Source: Sphingobacterium sp. (lineage in GTDB: Bacteria; Bacteroidota; Bacteroidia; Sphingobacteriales; Sphingobacteriaceae). From it: 64,000 nt of DNA. Below, piece by piece: positions 1 through 10,141 of this stretch (positions are counted from its first letter, which is position 1; each line of letters begins with the position of its first letter). The notes below the pieces were generated by a model. The model ran no database searches. It worked only from the letters and a program-made list of their open reading frames with translations, and had not been told where the DNA came from. The stretch lies in contig JAITLV010000011.1 in assembly GCA_031277685.1 (NCBI GenBank), positions 1 to 64,000 on the forward strand, in the 5' to 3' direction. The position numbers and the translations under genes were made by a program.

Positions 1-138
1 CTCACCTTTTTCATATAAAAGCACTCCTTCCTCAAAAGTGATACGCTCCTCTCGCAAAACTTTCTCCGCTATATCTCTCAACTCGACAGCTAAATTCTTA
101 TCGTTAATCAAGAAATTCAATTTATCTATTGCGTTCAT
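1..138 (-). CDS. Radical SAM futalosine-pathway enzyme (MqnC/MqnE/CofH-like), N-terminus only
   Basis: The reverse strand opens with ATG at 138 and stays in frame to the window edge, giving 46 residues. The segment REERITFEEGVLLYEKGE resembles the N-terminal helix of the CofH/MqnE/MqnC radical SAM family, where a short 'TFEEGLALYE'-type stretch precedes the CxxxCxxC cluster. Those proteins make or cyclise aminofutalosine in the alternative menaquinone pathway. The catalytic cluster lies outside the window, so the exact member cannot be decided. The call rests on one short motif. Confidence 0.5.
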   Translation of the reverse strand, partial: MNAIDKLNFLINDKNLAVELRDIAEKVLREERITFEEGVLLYEKGE

Positions 139-275
139 TAAATGTATCTCCTATCTTAAATCAAATGTACCGAAAAGGCAACAAAAGTTATAATAAAAAA
201 TGTGATAACACTCATTTCAGAGTGTATCAAGTTAGCTCTTGAAAAACAAGTAAAGACTCCTTAAATACAATACGC

Positions 276-2099
276 TTAATCGGTAAATTGCTGCATTTCG
301 ATCAACTTCCTATATAAGCCATCATGCTGTAGTAATTCGCTATGGCTACCCGTTTCAACAATTTTTCCAGCCTCAATCACCACAATCTTATCCGCATTCT
401 GAATCGTACTCAAACGGTGCGCAATCACTACTGTCGTCCGGTTATCCATCAATTTATAAAGTGATTCCTGAACGAGTTTTTCAGATTCAGTATCCAAAGC
501 GGATGTCGCTTCATCGAGTAGCATAATCGGAGGGTTTTTCAGCACAGCACGTGCGATACAGATCCGTTGACGTTGTCCGCCCGATAATTTTCCACCCCTA
601 TCCCCAATATTAGTCTGGTATCCATGATCTGTCTTTAGAATAAACTCATGGGCATTGGCTATTTTTGCTGCCGATTCGATCTCTTCCTGGCTCGCCGACA
701 AGTTAGCGAAGGCGATATTATTGAAAATCGTGTCGTTAAATAGAATGGACTCCTGATTGACAACACCAATCATACTACGCAAAGAATCCTGATCCAGTTC
801 CCTTAAATCCACACCATCAAACAGAATCTGTCCATCAGTGACATCCATAAAACGGGGAATAAGATCTACCAGCGTTGATTTACCACCACCAGAAGGGCCT
901 ACCAAGGCAACAACTTTTCCTTTCTCGATCGTCAGATCTATGCCTTGAAGGATCTTCTTATCTTTTGTATAGGCAAAATTTACATCCTTAAAAACAATAT
1001 GCTGTTCAAAGCTTTCAACACCTTTTGCATTGGGTCTGTTAGTGACTTCACTCCGTTCGTCGATTAACTCCAACACACGTTCACCCGCTGCAAGACCATT
1101 GTGAATACCACTAAAAGCATCTGTCAACGCTTTTGCAGGACGCATGACTTGTGAGAAAATAGCGATGTAAGCAATAAACGCCGGTGCCGTCAAACTTTGA
1201 TCGCCAGAAAGGACCAGATGACCACCATATAACAAGATGATCGCCACCATAATGACGCCCAACAGCTCTGACACTGGAGAGCTCAACTGTTGTCGCTTGG
1301 CCATCGCACGGCCAATATTGGCATAACGCTCATTTTCGTTGTGAAATCTATTTTTAATAAAAGAGACAGCATTGAAAGCTTTGATAATCTTGATCCCGGA
1401 CAGAGCCTCATCCAAATACGATATCATATTTCCATAAGACTCTTGGGCTGAACGGGCCTGGCTTTTCAGATTTTTCACTATTCTAGCAATAAAAAATCCT
1501 GAAATCGGAATAACCAATAAAGAAAAGAAGGTCAGTTTAGCCGAGATATTAAACAGCATTACAATATAGGCAACCAGTTGTAACGGCTCTTTGAATACGA
1601 CCTGTAAAGTACCTGTGACGGAATATTGTACAACCTGAACATCTGAAGCAACCTTAGAAACAATATCGCCCTTTCTTTGTCCTGTAAAATAACCAACATG
1701 CAGATCCATGACATTATCAAAGACAGCTCTACGAAGCTTTAACAAAGTATGTATACGAAAATTTTCCATAATCCGCTGACAGAAATAGCGGAAGAGATTA
1801 CTGATAAATACCGAAACCACGATAACGATACACACGTACTTTAATGCACCATAAGCACCTAACTGCTCATTTGCCATACTCGCATAGTAATTAAACCAAG
1901 CTAAAATATCAGTATATGTCTCTGGCTTTACAGCTTCAGCAGCAGCTTCACCAGTATTAAAAAGCGTATGGAGTAATGGAGCGAGTAATGCTAAATTTAA
2001 TGTGCTAAAAACAACCGTAATCAAGGTGCAAATTACATATGGAATTGCAAATTTCTCAATGGGTTTAGCAAATGATAAGAGCCTAAAATATGTTTTCAT
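276..2099 (-). CDS. MsbA-type ABC exporter, fused permease and ATPase
   Basis: A 607-residue half-transporter. The N-terminal half, roughly residues 15-340, holds about six membrane helices of the type I ABC exporter fold. The C-terminal half is the nucleotide-binding domain, with Walker A GPSGGGKST near residue 400, signature LSGGQRQR near 505 and Walker B with catalytic Glu (MLLDEATSALD) near 523. The family works as a homodimer in the inner membrane exporting lipids, lipid-linked sugars or drugs. MsbA-like lipid A-core flipping is one possibility, but the sequence does not fix the substrate. It stands alone, opposite in direction to the aminotransferase at 2370. Confidence 0.93.
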   Translation of the reverse strand: MKTYFRLLSFAKPIEKFAIPYVICTLITVVFSTLNLALLAPLLHTLFNTGEAAAEAVKPETYTDILAWFNYYASMANEQLGAYGALKYVCIVIVVSVFISNLFRYFCQRIMENFRIHTLLKLRRAVFDNVMDLHVGYFTGQRKGDIVSKVASDVQVVQYSVTGTLQVVFKEPLQLVAYIVMLFNISAKLTFFSLLVIPISGFFIARIVKNLKSQARSAQESYGNMISYLDEALSGIKIIKAFNAVSFIKNRFHNENERYANIGRAMAKRQQLSSPVSELLGVIMVAIILLYGGHLVLSGDQSLTAPAFIAYIAIFSQVMRPAKALTDAFSGIHNGLAAGERVLELIDERSEVTNRPNAKGVESFEQHIVFKDVNFAYTKDKKILQGIDLTIEKGKVVALVGPSGGGKSTLVDLIPRFMDVTDGQILFDGVDLRELDQDSLRSMIGVVNQESILFNDTIFNNIAFANLSASQEEIESAAKIANAHEFILKTDHGYQTNIGDRGGKLSGGQRQRICIARAVLKNPPIMLLDEATSALDTESEKLVQESLYKLMDNRTTVVIAHRLSTIQNADKIVVIEAGKIVETGSHSELLQHDGLYRKLIEMQQFTD

Positions 2100-2369
2100 T
2101 TATTTTGAACTAAGACAAATTAATTTGACACAACAAAATAATTTGTCGACCTCTCCTCTTCCATTAAAATTCTGTTATGAGAGGAAATTGAACAAAAATA
2201 ACAAATTAATCAAGAAAAGCACCCATTAGCCACTATTCCTTCAAATTGTTGCGGGTCACCCCATCATGATCAATACATTATTCGTTTGAAAAAACGACAA
2301 AAATAGCTGCTTTTTATAGATAATTCCCTAATTTAGCCTCATTAATATACCAAAATTATTAAAAATAAA

Positions 2370-3530
2370 ATGCAAATAGACGTTGCCAAAAGATTGCAGC
2401 AAACTGAAGAATACTACTTCTCAAAAAAACTCAGAGAAATAGATGAATTGAACAAGCAGGGCGCACGTGTAATCAATCTCGGAATTGGAAGTCCTGACCT
2501 ACCCCCTCATCCGGAGGTAATCGAGACATTGAGTCATAATGCCCAACTTCCAAATGTACATGGCTATCAAAATTACAAAGGAGCTCCAGCATTACGGCAG
2601 GCTGTCGCTGATTGGTATCAACGCTATTATCAAGCTACTTTTAATCCAAATACAGAGATTCTTCCCCTGATCGGGTCGAAAGAAGGTATTGTACATATCT
2701 GTATGACTTACCTTGAAGAAGGAGATAAAGCTTTAATCCCTAACCCTGGTTACCCGGCATATGCTGCGGCTGTCAGATTGAGTGGTGCAGAAGCAGTAAC
2801 ATATACACTAACACAGGAAAAAAATTGGCTGATTGATTTTGACGAACTCCGGAAACAGGACCTGTCGAATGTCAAATTGATGTGGATCAATTATCCCCAT
2901 ATGCCAACGGGCGCCTCGGCATCGGATACATTCTATAAAGAACTGATTGCATTTGCCAGAGAATACAATATCCTCATCTGCCATGACAATCCTTATAGTT
3001 TTATCCTGACGGATAAACCACGTAGTATCATGAGCGTGGAAGGTGCGAAAGATGTGGCAATAGAATTAAATTCGTTGAGCAAATCATCCAATATGGCTGG
3101 CTGGAGAATCGGGGTACTAGTTGGTGCTGAAGAACGCATCAATCAGGTGCTACGATTTAAAAGCAATATGGATTCCGGTATGTTTTTACCCGTACAATTA
3201 GCAGCAGCCAAAGCGTTACAACTTGATACATCCTGGTATCAGGATCTAAACAAGATTTACAGCGAACGACGTCATAAGGTATACGAAATCATGGATCTGC
3301 TGGGATGTTCGTACCAAAAAGATCAGGTAGGCTTATTTGTTTGGGCTCAGATTCCCAGCAACTATAGGGATGGTTATGCACTCAGTGACGCTGTTTTGAA
3401 CAATGCCCGTGTATTTATCACTCCCGGAGGAATCTTTGGGGATGGCGGTAATCTGTATATCCGAATCAGCCTTTGTGCCACAGTGGACATTCTTGACGAA
3501 TCCATTCAACGCATTAAAGATAGCTTTTAG
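2370..3530 (+). CDS. PLP-dependent class I/II aminotransferase, probably aromatic amino acid or diaminopimelate type
   Basis: A 386-residue fold-type I aminotransferase. Visible landmarks are the substrate loop GIGSPDLPPHP near residues 38-48, HGYQNYKGAPALRQA near 64-78, Asp206 and Tyr209 in HDNPYS, the Schiff-base lysine K238 in SLSKSSNMAGWRIG, and a C-terminal substrate arginine in YIRIS. The closest families I recognise are the LL-diaminopimelate/aspartate/aromatic aminotransferases. The next gene downstream on the same strand is a prephenate dehydrogenase, so transamination of prephenate, phenylpyruvate or 4-hydroxyphenylpyruvate in Phe/Tyr synthesis is likely. This is inferred from context. 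Confidence 0.88.
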   Translation: MQIDVAKRLQQTEEYYFSKKLREIDELNKQGARVINLGIGSPDLPPHPEVIETLSHNAQLPNVHGYQNYKGAPALRQAVADWYQRYYQATFNPNTEILPLIGSKEGIVHICMTYLEEGDKALIPNPGYPAYAAAVRLSGAEAVTYTLTQEKNWLIDFDELRKQDLSNVKLMWINYPHMPTGASASDTFYKELIAFAREYNILICHDNPYSFILTDKPRSIMSVEGAKDVAIELNSLSKSSNMAGWRIGVLVGAEERINQVLRFKSNMDSGMFLPVQLAAAKALQLDTSWYQDLNKIYSERRHKVYEIMDLLGCSYQKDQVGLFVWAQIPSNYRDGYALSDAVLNNARVFITPGGIFGDGGNLYIRISLCATVDILDESIQRIKDSF

Positions 3531-3652
3531 CTAAAAAAAATGATATTTCATATTGACTTTGAAAGAAAAATCAGGCTTAACAAGTTTATGGAATAAATGC
3601 GAATCAAGCATAAATACAATTGGAAATAAACACGAAGAATAATTATTCACAT

Positions 3653-4492
3653 ATGAATATTGCCATCGTAGGCGTAGGATTAATTGGCGGTTCAGTTGCC
3701 ATTCGCCTAAAAGAAACAAAGTTCTGCAGCAAGATCATTGGGGTAGATAAAAGTGAGAAGAATCTCGAGAAAGCCAAACAGATTGGTTTTATCGATGAAA
3801 TAATGTCTCTTGAAGAAGCAATAAAAAACTGTAAAGTACTCATATTGACCATTCCTGTTGACGCTATTTTACAGGTCGTTCCACAGATCCTTGATCAGGT
3901 CACGGATCAGGTTATCATTGATATGGGGTCGACAAAGACAAACATACTCAACAAAATCAAAGATCATCCCAATAGGGGACGTTATATTGCTGCCCACCCC
4001 ATGGCCGGTACAGAATATTCAGGTCCAGAAGCTGCCGTAGCAGGTCTATTTAAAACGAAGATGATGGTCTACGTCGAAGCTTTTCGAACAGATGAGGATG
4101 CTTTTGAAATTGCAGATGCGATTACGGATCAATTGGAAATGAAGACCTGTTTCATGAATGCAGATGAACATGATGTACATACAGCCTATGTTTCGCATAT
4201 CTCCCATCTCACTTCATTCGCTCTGGCCCTTACGGTATTGGAAAAGGAGAAATCTCAGGGACGTATCTTTGAATTGGCCGGTTCAGGTTTTGAATCTACT
4301 GTACGTTTGGCAAAAAGTTCACCCGATATGTGGACTCCGATCTTCAAACAGAACAGAGAAAATGTGCTAGAAGTCCTGGAAGAACATATCAAACAACTAC
4401 AGTCCTTACATGATTCAATCGCAAATGAAGATTATGACAAGTTACATAAACTGATCAAACGTTCAAACAAAATAAAACGTATTATTAAATAA
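3653..4492 (+). CDS. tyrA: Prephenate dehydrogenase (TyrA)
   Basis: A 279-residue NAD-dependent enzyme that converts prephenate to 4-hydroxyphenylpyruvate in tyrosine synthesis. The Rossmann glycine motif GVGLIGG sits at residues 6-12 and is followed by an acidic VDKSE strand end. The signature HPMAGTEYSGPEAA and the later HISHLTSFALA helix are typical of the family. A TTG-initiated extension from 3620 would add 11 unrelated residues. The ATG at 3653, directly before the dinucleotide-binding strand, fits better. There is no chorismate mutase or ACT domain. It lies about 120 bp after the aminotransferase and ends before a strong terminator. Confidence 0.92.
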   Translation: MNIAIVGVGLIGGSVAIRLKETKFCSKIIGVDKSEKNLEKAKQIGFIDEIMSLEEAIKNCKVLILTIPVDAILQVVPQILDQVTDQVIIDMGSTKTNILNKIKDHPNRGRYIAAHPMAGTEYSGPEAAVAGLFKTKMMVYVEAFRTDEDAFEIADAITDQLEMKTCFMNADEHDVHTAYVSHISHLTSFALALTVLEKEKSQGRIFELAGSGFESTVRLAKSSPDMWTPIFKQNRENVLEVLEEHIKQLQSLHDSIANEDYDKLHKLIKRSNKIKRIIK

Positions 4493-4560
4493 TAGCAGTC
4501 CATGGGTTATTCTAGTGACGGTAGACGAACTAGAATAACTAGAAGGCTGATATAGTAACA

Positions 4561-4596
4561 AAAAAGGTTCCTGTTTATAACAGGAACCTTTTTTTA
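4561..4596. terminator. Bidirectional intrinsic terminator
   Basis: The hairpin AAAAAGGTTCCTG / CAGGAACCTTTTTT with a loop of about 7 bases is flanked by A and T runs on both sides. It lies between the convergent tyrA and TPR genes, so it can end transcription from either side. Confidence 0.85.
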
Positions 4597-5814
4597 TTCG
4601 TCTTCCAATTCGTTAAACTTATCTATATCCAGTTTCGCACCTAAAGAATCTCCTAGTTTCTCTTTAATAGCTGCCCGATAGGAATATAAGTCCGAATAAT
4701 AAGGATTCAGTTCGATAGCTGTAGAGTAGTCGACTAGTGCTCCATGCATGTCCTCCAATTTTTCTTTGAGGTCTGCCCGTAAAGAATACACATAGAAATC
4801 TTCGGGATTCAGTTCGACCAAACGGTCAAAATCAGACAGCGCTTCAGGTAAACAGCCTAGGCGTTCGAATAATGAAGCCCGTTCTTCATATACAATAGAT
4901 GATTCATGATCATTTTCTTCTGCTTTCGCATAATCCTGTAGTGCTTTTTCGGAATAACGGTACGACTCAAATACCTTGGCACGGAACACATAGGCTGCAG
5001 TTTGTTGTTCATCAAGCTGAATCGCTAGATTAAAATCATGTAATGCAAGCTCAAAACAAGTTAATTTGAGATAAAGGCTTCCTCTAAAAACAAAAAGATT
5101 GCTATCACTGCTCTTATTTTTATTGATCGCTGTTGTGTACAGTTCGATCGCTTTCAAGTAATCATAACAATGTACATATTCTAGACCCAATGAATTTAAT
5201 TCTTCCGTACTGAGCTCTTTCTGTGTAGATTCGAGCTCTTGAATCACTAGATTTTCAGCTTCAAAATAGCCTATTTCTGCTTGATTTTCCTGCCACTCCA
5301 ATACGCTGTGGTAATTAAAATCTAATCTTTTGGCAATCTGATAATCATAGAATGCCCCCTCATCTTCGCCGATCAAACGATAGATCAGACATCGGCTGGC
5401 ATAAAAAAAAGGCTCTTCTTTAAAATTTTCAATAGCCCGGGTATAAACAGCTATCGCTTTTTCATAAGCTTTTATCCTAAAATAATAAAGCCCGAGATAA
5501 CTATAAGCCAATGCACTATTTGCTAATTCGATCACTTTTTCCAGAGGTTCCACTGGATTACCATCAGCGACAACCCCATTAATAAATGCTTCCAATAAGA
5601 GCTTTGTATCTTCTTGTTGAATTTGATCAAGCCTTTCCTTTGGCAAGGAAATGATATCCGTTGGAAAAAAAGATGAAATTGGCAAAAAAGAGAATTTAGC
5701 AAGCAATACAGGCACTGGAAGTTTAAAGTCCGCTTCTGTAAAAGCATTGCTACGAAAGGTAACAGATAGATTTGACATCATTTGCTTCATATCCAAAACT
5801 AAGCTAAATTTCAT
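4594..5814 (-). CDS. Tetratricopeptide repeat protein
   Basis: A 406-residue protein made mostly of TPR units. Repeats are clear near residues 85-120, 205-240, 243-275, 278-310, 312-345 and 347-380, each with the pattern of small residue at 8, Ala at 20 and Pro at 32 (for example SALAYSYLGLYYFR, ALQDYAKAEEND, ALSDFDRLVELNPED). There is no signal peptide, transmembrane segment or enzymatic domain, so a cytosolic scaffold role is likely. The partner is unknown. Internal Met codons at residues 9, 12 and 13 leave the start uncertain. Confidence 0.85.
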   Translation of the reverse strand: MKFSLVLDMKQMMSNLSVTFRSNAFTEADFKLPVPVLLAKFSFLPISSFFPTDIISLPKERLDQIQQEDTKLLLEAFINGVVADGNPVEPLEKVIELANSALAYSYLGLYYFRIKAYEKAIAVYTRAIENFKEEPFFYASRCLIYRLIGEDEGAFYDYQIAKRLDFNYHSVLEWQENQAEIGYFEAENLVIQELESTQKELSTEELNSLGLEYVHCYDYLKAIELYTTAINKNKSSDSNLFVFRGSLYLKLTCFELALHDFNLAIQLDEQQTAAYVFRAKVFESYRYSEKALQDYAKAEENDHESSIVYEERASLFERLGCLPEALSDFDRLVELNPEDFYVYSLRADLKEKLEDMHGALVDYSTAIELNPYYSDLYSYRAAIKEKLGDSLGAKLDIDKFNELEDE

Positions 5815-5866
5815 TACAAAAGAAATTTAACCACCTTTCATTCTGGTTTAAATAAATAGAAACGAT

Positions 5867-6250
5867 TTAATTCAGTTCTCCAGTCAGATAAAGATATTTG
5901 TATCGAACAATATCTCTAGAATTTGTAAATCTGACCAGTTTTTCACGCTTAAATACATAATTAGAAACCTTGTCTTCCATTAGACGCAAGAATTCAACAA
6001 ACTCAGCAAAAAAACTTTGGCGTTCACTAGCTGTAAACTGACTATTTTTTACAATCCAAAAAAATTGTGCTTCATTCACATGGAAAGACACTTCATTTTT
6101 CTTTTCTTTTCGAAAAATAAAAATCGGATCATTTTCTTGGTTAATAAATAAAGCAAAACCGGTATTTCCTCCATCCAAATTCACCACAAAAGCAGAAAAA
6201 TAAACGGTACCTATCTGTAAATTTTCCAGACAAATTAATTTATGCAACAT
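5867..6250 (-). CDS. Hypothetical protein
   Basis: About 127 residues if translation starts at the ATG at 6250. A longer reading from 6313 would begin inside the terminator hairpin of the neighbouring TonB gene and is less likely. The sequence alternates hydrophobic strands (VYFSAFVVNLDGGNTGFALFIN) with charged stretches and has no recognised domain, signal peptide or cysteine pair. It is followed about 50 bp later by the TPR gene on the same strand. I do not recognise the family. Confidence 0.6.
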   Translation of the reverse strand: MLHKLICLENLQIGTVYFSAFVVNLDGGNTGFALFINQENDPIFIFRKEKKNEVSFHVNEAQFFWIVKNSQFTASERQSFFAEFVEFLRLMEDKVSNYVFKREKLVRFTNSRDIVRYKYLYLTGELN

Positions 6251-6298
6251 CAGGTCGACAGTTAGATCACCTAAAAGTATTAAGTTTTTATTAAAAAA

Positions 6299-6330
6299 CA
6301 AAAAAAGACCCACAATAATGTGAGTCTTTT
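6299..6330 (-). terminator. Intrinsic terminator of the TonB receptor gene
   Basis: Read on the minus strand, AAAAGACTCACA-TTAT-TGTGGGTCTTTT forms a 12-bp stem with one G-T wobble and runs into T-rich sequence. It begins about 20 bases after the stop of the TonB-dependent receptor. Confidence 0.8.
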
Positions 6331-6349
6331 TATATTAAATAGGCTTTTA

Positions 6350-8950
6350 TTAGAACGTAAATTTCACAGAAGCATTCCAGGTTCTACCTAAACCAATCAA
6401 CACCGCGTTCGATGTATTGATTCCATTCCAATATTCATTCTTCTGATCAGCTTTCTCATTCACAAAGATATTTGTAGTCGCTTCAGAAATGTAGAATTTG
6501 TTCAATAAGTTATTGATATTAAATCTAAAACTTATTGCATTTTTCTCACTGACATCTATTTTATAAGAAACCCCAGCATCCACGAGTTGGTAAGAAGGCA
6601 ATTCCAATACGTTACCCTGACCAGCTTGTCTCGAAGAATATAAACGATCATAAGATCTCCAATCCCCGTCAACAGACAAACCTTTTGTAATAAAATACTT
6701 GGCACCTAAACCATAAGTTGTCTGTGCAGCATCGCCCACTTGACCACCAGTTAAATCGACTTTTTCCGTAGCCAGTTCTACACGATTTTCATTACGTACA
6801 ATTGAAACTGATTGACCATCGTATTTCCAGTCGCCTATAGATGCAAACCCTTTAACGGTCAAACCTCTGAACGGACGTGCAGCAAAATCCAATTCGACCC
6901 CTTTGTGATTTTGTTTTACACCGTAATTTGAAAAATAAAGATAATCACCTTCCACTAAGAGATTTGGATCATTTTTTGGATTGTATTTTTCAACATCTGC
7001 CTTTGAAGCATTTCTTGAACTACCAGTAACTCTGTTTTCCCAAGTCGTTTTATAGGCGTTCACATTCACATCAATGTATCTTGAAGCAAATTTATACCCT
7101 AATTCAAGACCTAATATCTTCTCATTCTCCGCAAAAGGATTCACGTCATTTCTATAGTTCATGAAGATATTATTCTGATAAGGCTGACGCGAGTAGTAAC
7201 CAGCATTTGCAAAAAGACTATGTTTGCCTAAGGTATAACTTACACCACCTTTGGTGTTGTAGCCAAAATTATTGACATTTTCCGATTTTGAATTCTCCGG
7301 TTTCTCCAGATAGTACTCTCTACGGCTATTTTGCTGTTGTGAAACCGAGCCCTGGAAAAATGCAGTAAAACCATTTTTAGCATACTCTAACTGGCCAAAT
7401 AAACCACCATAACGGATCATTTGCTCATAATCCCAGGCTAATCTATTTTCTGTTGTTTTAGGTTGGCTCGAGAATGCCTTCCATGGATTGGTTGAATAAG
7501 TTTCGGTAATAAACACATTATTACCCAAGTTTACGTTTCCCACGTTAGCAATTGATGACTGCCCCAACATATCGGTTACCTGACGATAATGTTCACCTTT
7601 ATAGTCGCGCAAATCGAATCCTACGTTGAAATTTAAGCTCTCACTTAATTTACGGTTATAGTTGGAAACAATGCCATACCATTGATGGTTGTTTACATCA
7701 GCCGCTAAGTAAGGACCTTTATTAAATTTATCTGTTCTTTTGGTTTGACCGCCACCACTCGCAACGGAAGCATAAACAACAGTAGACAAGGAAGACTTAT
7801 CATTGATTGTCCAATCCCAGTTGAAATTGGCTACTGGTTTATGGTAGTAATTTTTACGGTAGTTTACTTCCGCACCATTAACCATTTCCACATTGCTATT
7901 GTATCGTCTACCATTTTTCAAGTAGTTGTCCAATGTAGACGTGAAACCTTGATTATGCCATTGTGGAGCACCAGTAACCATTAGGTTAAAGTTGTGCTTC
8001 TCACTTGCTTTATAGCCTACAGACAAGAAATAATTTTGTCCCTGTCCTTGTGTACCATTCACATAACCATCACCGGACCAATGCGTAAACATTGCTGAAA
8101 CTGCAAAACCACTCTTCATCATTCCAGTGCTGTAACCAACAGTTCCCTTCATCAACATATCATTTCCAACTGTTGTACGCACAAAACCGCCTTCTTTCAT
8201 ATCTGTAGATTTGGTTACAAAGTTAATTGTTCCCCCTACAGAAGAAATGGCCAGTTTGGAAGAACCTAAACCACGTTGAATTTGCACCAAAGAGGCAATA
8301 TCTGTAAGACCAGACCAGTTAGACCAATATACACGACCATTGTCCATTCCATTCACCGGTTGACCGTTCAATAAAAATGCCGTATTGGATTGATCAAAAC
8401 CACGCGTAGTCATTGAAGATTCACCAAAACCTTTTGCCTGACCTGTAATGTAAACTGATGGCGTATTTGCCAAAGTTGAAGTGATGTCCTGTGCACCAAC
8501 TTTCTCTTCGATTTCAAGCTTATGAATTGTTGAAACTGCAATAGGTGTTTTTCTACCTGCAGCAATATCAATAACACCATGACCAACAATAACAACCTCA
8601 TCTAAATTTGTTGAAGCATCCGCCGAAAAAATAGGATTAATATTCAACGATTCGCCCGATTTCAACATGATGTTATCAATGACAACCGGCGTTTCACCAA
8701 TGTATGTCACCTCCACTTTGTAGGGACCACCTTCTTGAAGATTTGAAATTTGAAATTTTCCTTGAGCATCAGCTGAGCCGCTTACTACTTGTCCACTAGG
8801 GATGTGGGTGATTTTAATGGTTGCTCCTTTAACTGTCTGTCCAGTAGATTCTTTTACAACTCCTGAAACCGAACTAGTATTTGCCGTTTGTGCATGAACC
8901 GCTCCATAACTGGCAAAAACAAGTGCAAAAAAAAGTAAAGACTTTTTCAT
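6350..8950 (-). CDS. TonB-dependent receptor with carboxypeptidase-like regulatory domain
   Basis: An 866-residue outer-membrane receptor. Residues 1-20 are a signal peptide ending AVHAQ. Residues 26-115 form a CarboxypepD_reg-like beta-sandwich (VSGVVKESTGQTVKGATI). DEVVIVGHG near 117-125 resembles the TonB-box region that precedes the plug domain (about 140-250, with TRGFDQSNTAFLLNGQPVNG). The rest is a 22-strand-type barrel ending in the aromatic terminus ASVKFTF. Such receptors import siderophores, metals or organic ligands using TonB energy. No SusD gene or biosynthetic neighbour identifies the ligand. It has its own promoter region and terminator. Confidence 0.92.
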   Translation of the reverse strand: MKKSLLFFALVFASYGAVHAQTANTSSVSGVVKESTGQTVKGATIKITHIPSGQVVSGSADAQGKFQISNLQEGGPYKVEVTYIGETPVVIDNIMLKSGESLNINPIFSADASTNLDEVVIVGHGVIDIAAGRKTPIAVSTIHKLEIEEKVGAQDITSTLANTPSVYITGQAKGFGESSMTTRGFDQSNTAFLLNGQPVNGMDNGRVYWSNWSGLTDIASLVQIQRGLGSSKLAISSVGGTINFVTKSTDMKEGGFVRTTVGNDMLMKGTVGYSTGMMKSGFAVSAMFTHWSGDGYVNGTQGQGQNYFLSVGYKASEKHNFNLMVTGAPQWHNQGFTSTLDNYLKNGRRYNSNVEMVNGAEVNYRKNYYHKPVANFNWDWTINDKSSLSTVVYASVASGGGQTKRTDKFNKGPYLAADVNNHQWYGIVSNYNRKLSESLNFNVGFDLRDYKGEHYRQVTDMLGQSSIANVGNVNLGNNVFITETYSTNPWKAFSSQPKTTENRLAWDYEQMIRYGGLFGQLEYAKNGFTAFFQGSVSQQQNSRREYYLEKPENSKSENVNNFGYNTKGGVSYTLGKHSLFANAGYYSRQPYQNNIFMNYRNDVNPFAENEKILGLELGYKFASRYIDVNVNAYKTTWENRVTGSSRNASKADVEKYNPKNDPNLLVEGDYLYFSNYGVKQNHKGVELDFAARPFRGLTVKGFASIGDWKYDGQSVSIVRNENRVELATEKVDLTGGQVGDAAQTTYGLGAKYFITKGLSVDGDWRSYDRLYSSRQAGQGNVLELPSYQLVDAGVSYKIDVSEKNAISFRFNINNLLNKFYISEATTNIFVNEKADQKNEYWNGINTSNAVLIGLGRTWNASVKFTF

Positions 8951-9361
8951 GTTAGATGTGATTGTTTTGTTTTTTGTGCCGCAAAATTAGGAATTGATTG
9001 TCTTTTTAACTAATTTTAACACTAGCATTGCTATAAATACAGCATTTCTATTCCTTTCAAATTTTAATCTTCCACAGGTTAAACTTGGTTTCAGCATCAA
9101 AAAACCAACAGCTAAGTCACACTATTAACAAAAACACAACAAAAACATTATTTTCATACCAATACCCAAAAAATAATCAGAATAAAATTTTGTCTTATTT
9201 GAATAACTCAAATTATCGTTTCTTTTCCGTATTTTATTATTTAACTCCTTTCCTCATACCTCCCCTAACTTTTTTCTAGCATCAACATACACTCCTTTTA
9301 CAGTATACGTAAATGTTTCAATACGATTGAAATCGTTATATTTAAATAATAATAAAAAACT
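8951..9361. promoter_or_regulatory. Divergent intergenic promoter region
   Basis: This 411-bp AT-rich gap separates the divergent TonB receptor and Crp/Fnr genes. On the minus strand TAATTTTG at 8989-8982 matches the Bacteroidota -7 element TAnnTTTG, about 30 bp before the receptor ATG, but I see no clear -33 partner. On the plus strand a weaker TATATTTA lies shortly before 9362. No RNA gene or convincing ORF was found here. Confidence 0.4.
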
Positions 9362-9988
9362 ATGCTATCCATTGAACAAGCTTATGCAGGTGTTCTTGAA
9401 CCCGCATTGATTGAAGAAATCAAACAGATCGCGCAAGTCAAAACCTTCCGTGAAGGTGATCTCATCATCGATACCGCCCAATACATCAGAGCAATGCCTT
9501 TACTGTTAGAAGGTGCAATCAAAGTGGTTCGGGAAGACGAAGATAAGGGTGAACTCTTATTGTACTACCTCGAACAGGGACAGACCTGTACCATGTCCAT
9601 TGCCTGCTGTCTCGGCAATAAAAAAAGTGAAATTCGCGCCCGGGCAGAAAAAGATACAACTGTAGCCATGATCCCTAATGAACAGGTCAACGAATGGATG
9701 GGAAAATATCCTTCTTGGCGAAACTTCATTATATCAAGCTATTCCAGCCGTATGAATGAAATGCTTCAGGCCGTAGATAATCTTGCTTTCTCCAATATGG
9801 AAGAACGCATTATCAATTACCTAAAAGCTAAAGTGAACCTTACCAATGACAGGATTCTTACGCTCACTCATCAAGATATCGCTTCGGATCTGAATACTTC
9901 ACGTGTCGTCGTCTCCCGGATTTTAAAAAAACTGGAAAATGAAGACAAAATTGTACTGCTCAGAAATGAAATCAGAGTACTGATTTAG
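9362..9988 (+). CDS. Crp/Fnr family transcriptional regulator
   Basis: A 208-residue regulator. Residues 15-115 are a cyclic nucleotide-binding-like beta roll (FREGDLIIDTAQYIRAMPLLLEGAIKVV). Residues 145-205 are a winged helix with the recognition helix in LTHQDIASDLNTSRVVVSRILKKL, characteristic of the family. Cysteines occur in TCTMSIACCLGNKK, a segment often seen in Bacteroidota Crp-like proteins, but there is no N-terminal FNR-type Fe-S cluster motif. The effector is unknown. It is divergent from the TonB receptor gene, which it might control. Confidence 0.9.
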   Translation: MLSIEQAYAGVLEPALIEEIKQIAQVKTFREGDLIIDTAQYIRAMPLLLEGAIKVVREDEDKGELLLYYLEQGQTCTMSIACCLGNKKSEIRARAEKDTTVAMIPNEQVNEWMGKYPSWRNFIISSYSSRMNEMLQAVDNLAFSNMEERIINYLKAKVNLTNDRILTLTHQDIASDLNTSRVVVSRILKKLENEDKIVLLRNEIRVLI

Positions 9989-10141
9989 CATCAAAAATAA
10001 ATTCGCAGTCAACGGATTTCAACCTCATTAGTACAAATTTCAATACCTAACAGCCTTCCTTCGGTTTGCATCCTATAGATCCAAAAACATTTGTACCTTT
10101 ATTGCTAGGTGAATCTTTGATTTACATTAATGCAACATAAT

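Noticed and set aside
9085..9279. 64-codon ORF in the TonB/Crp intergenic region
   Set aside because: AT-driven composition (Asn, Tyr, Phe runs), no ribosome-binding context and it covers the likely promoters.
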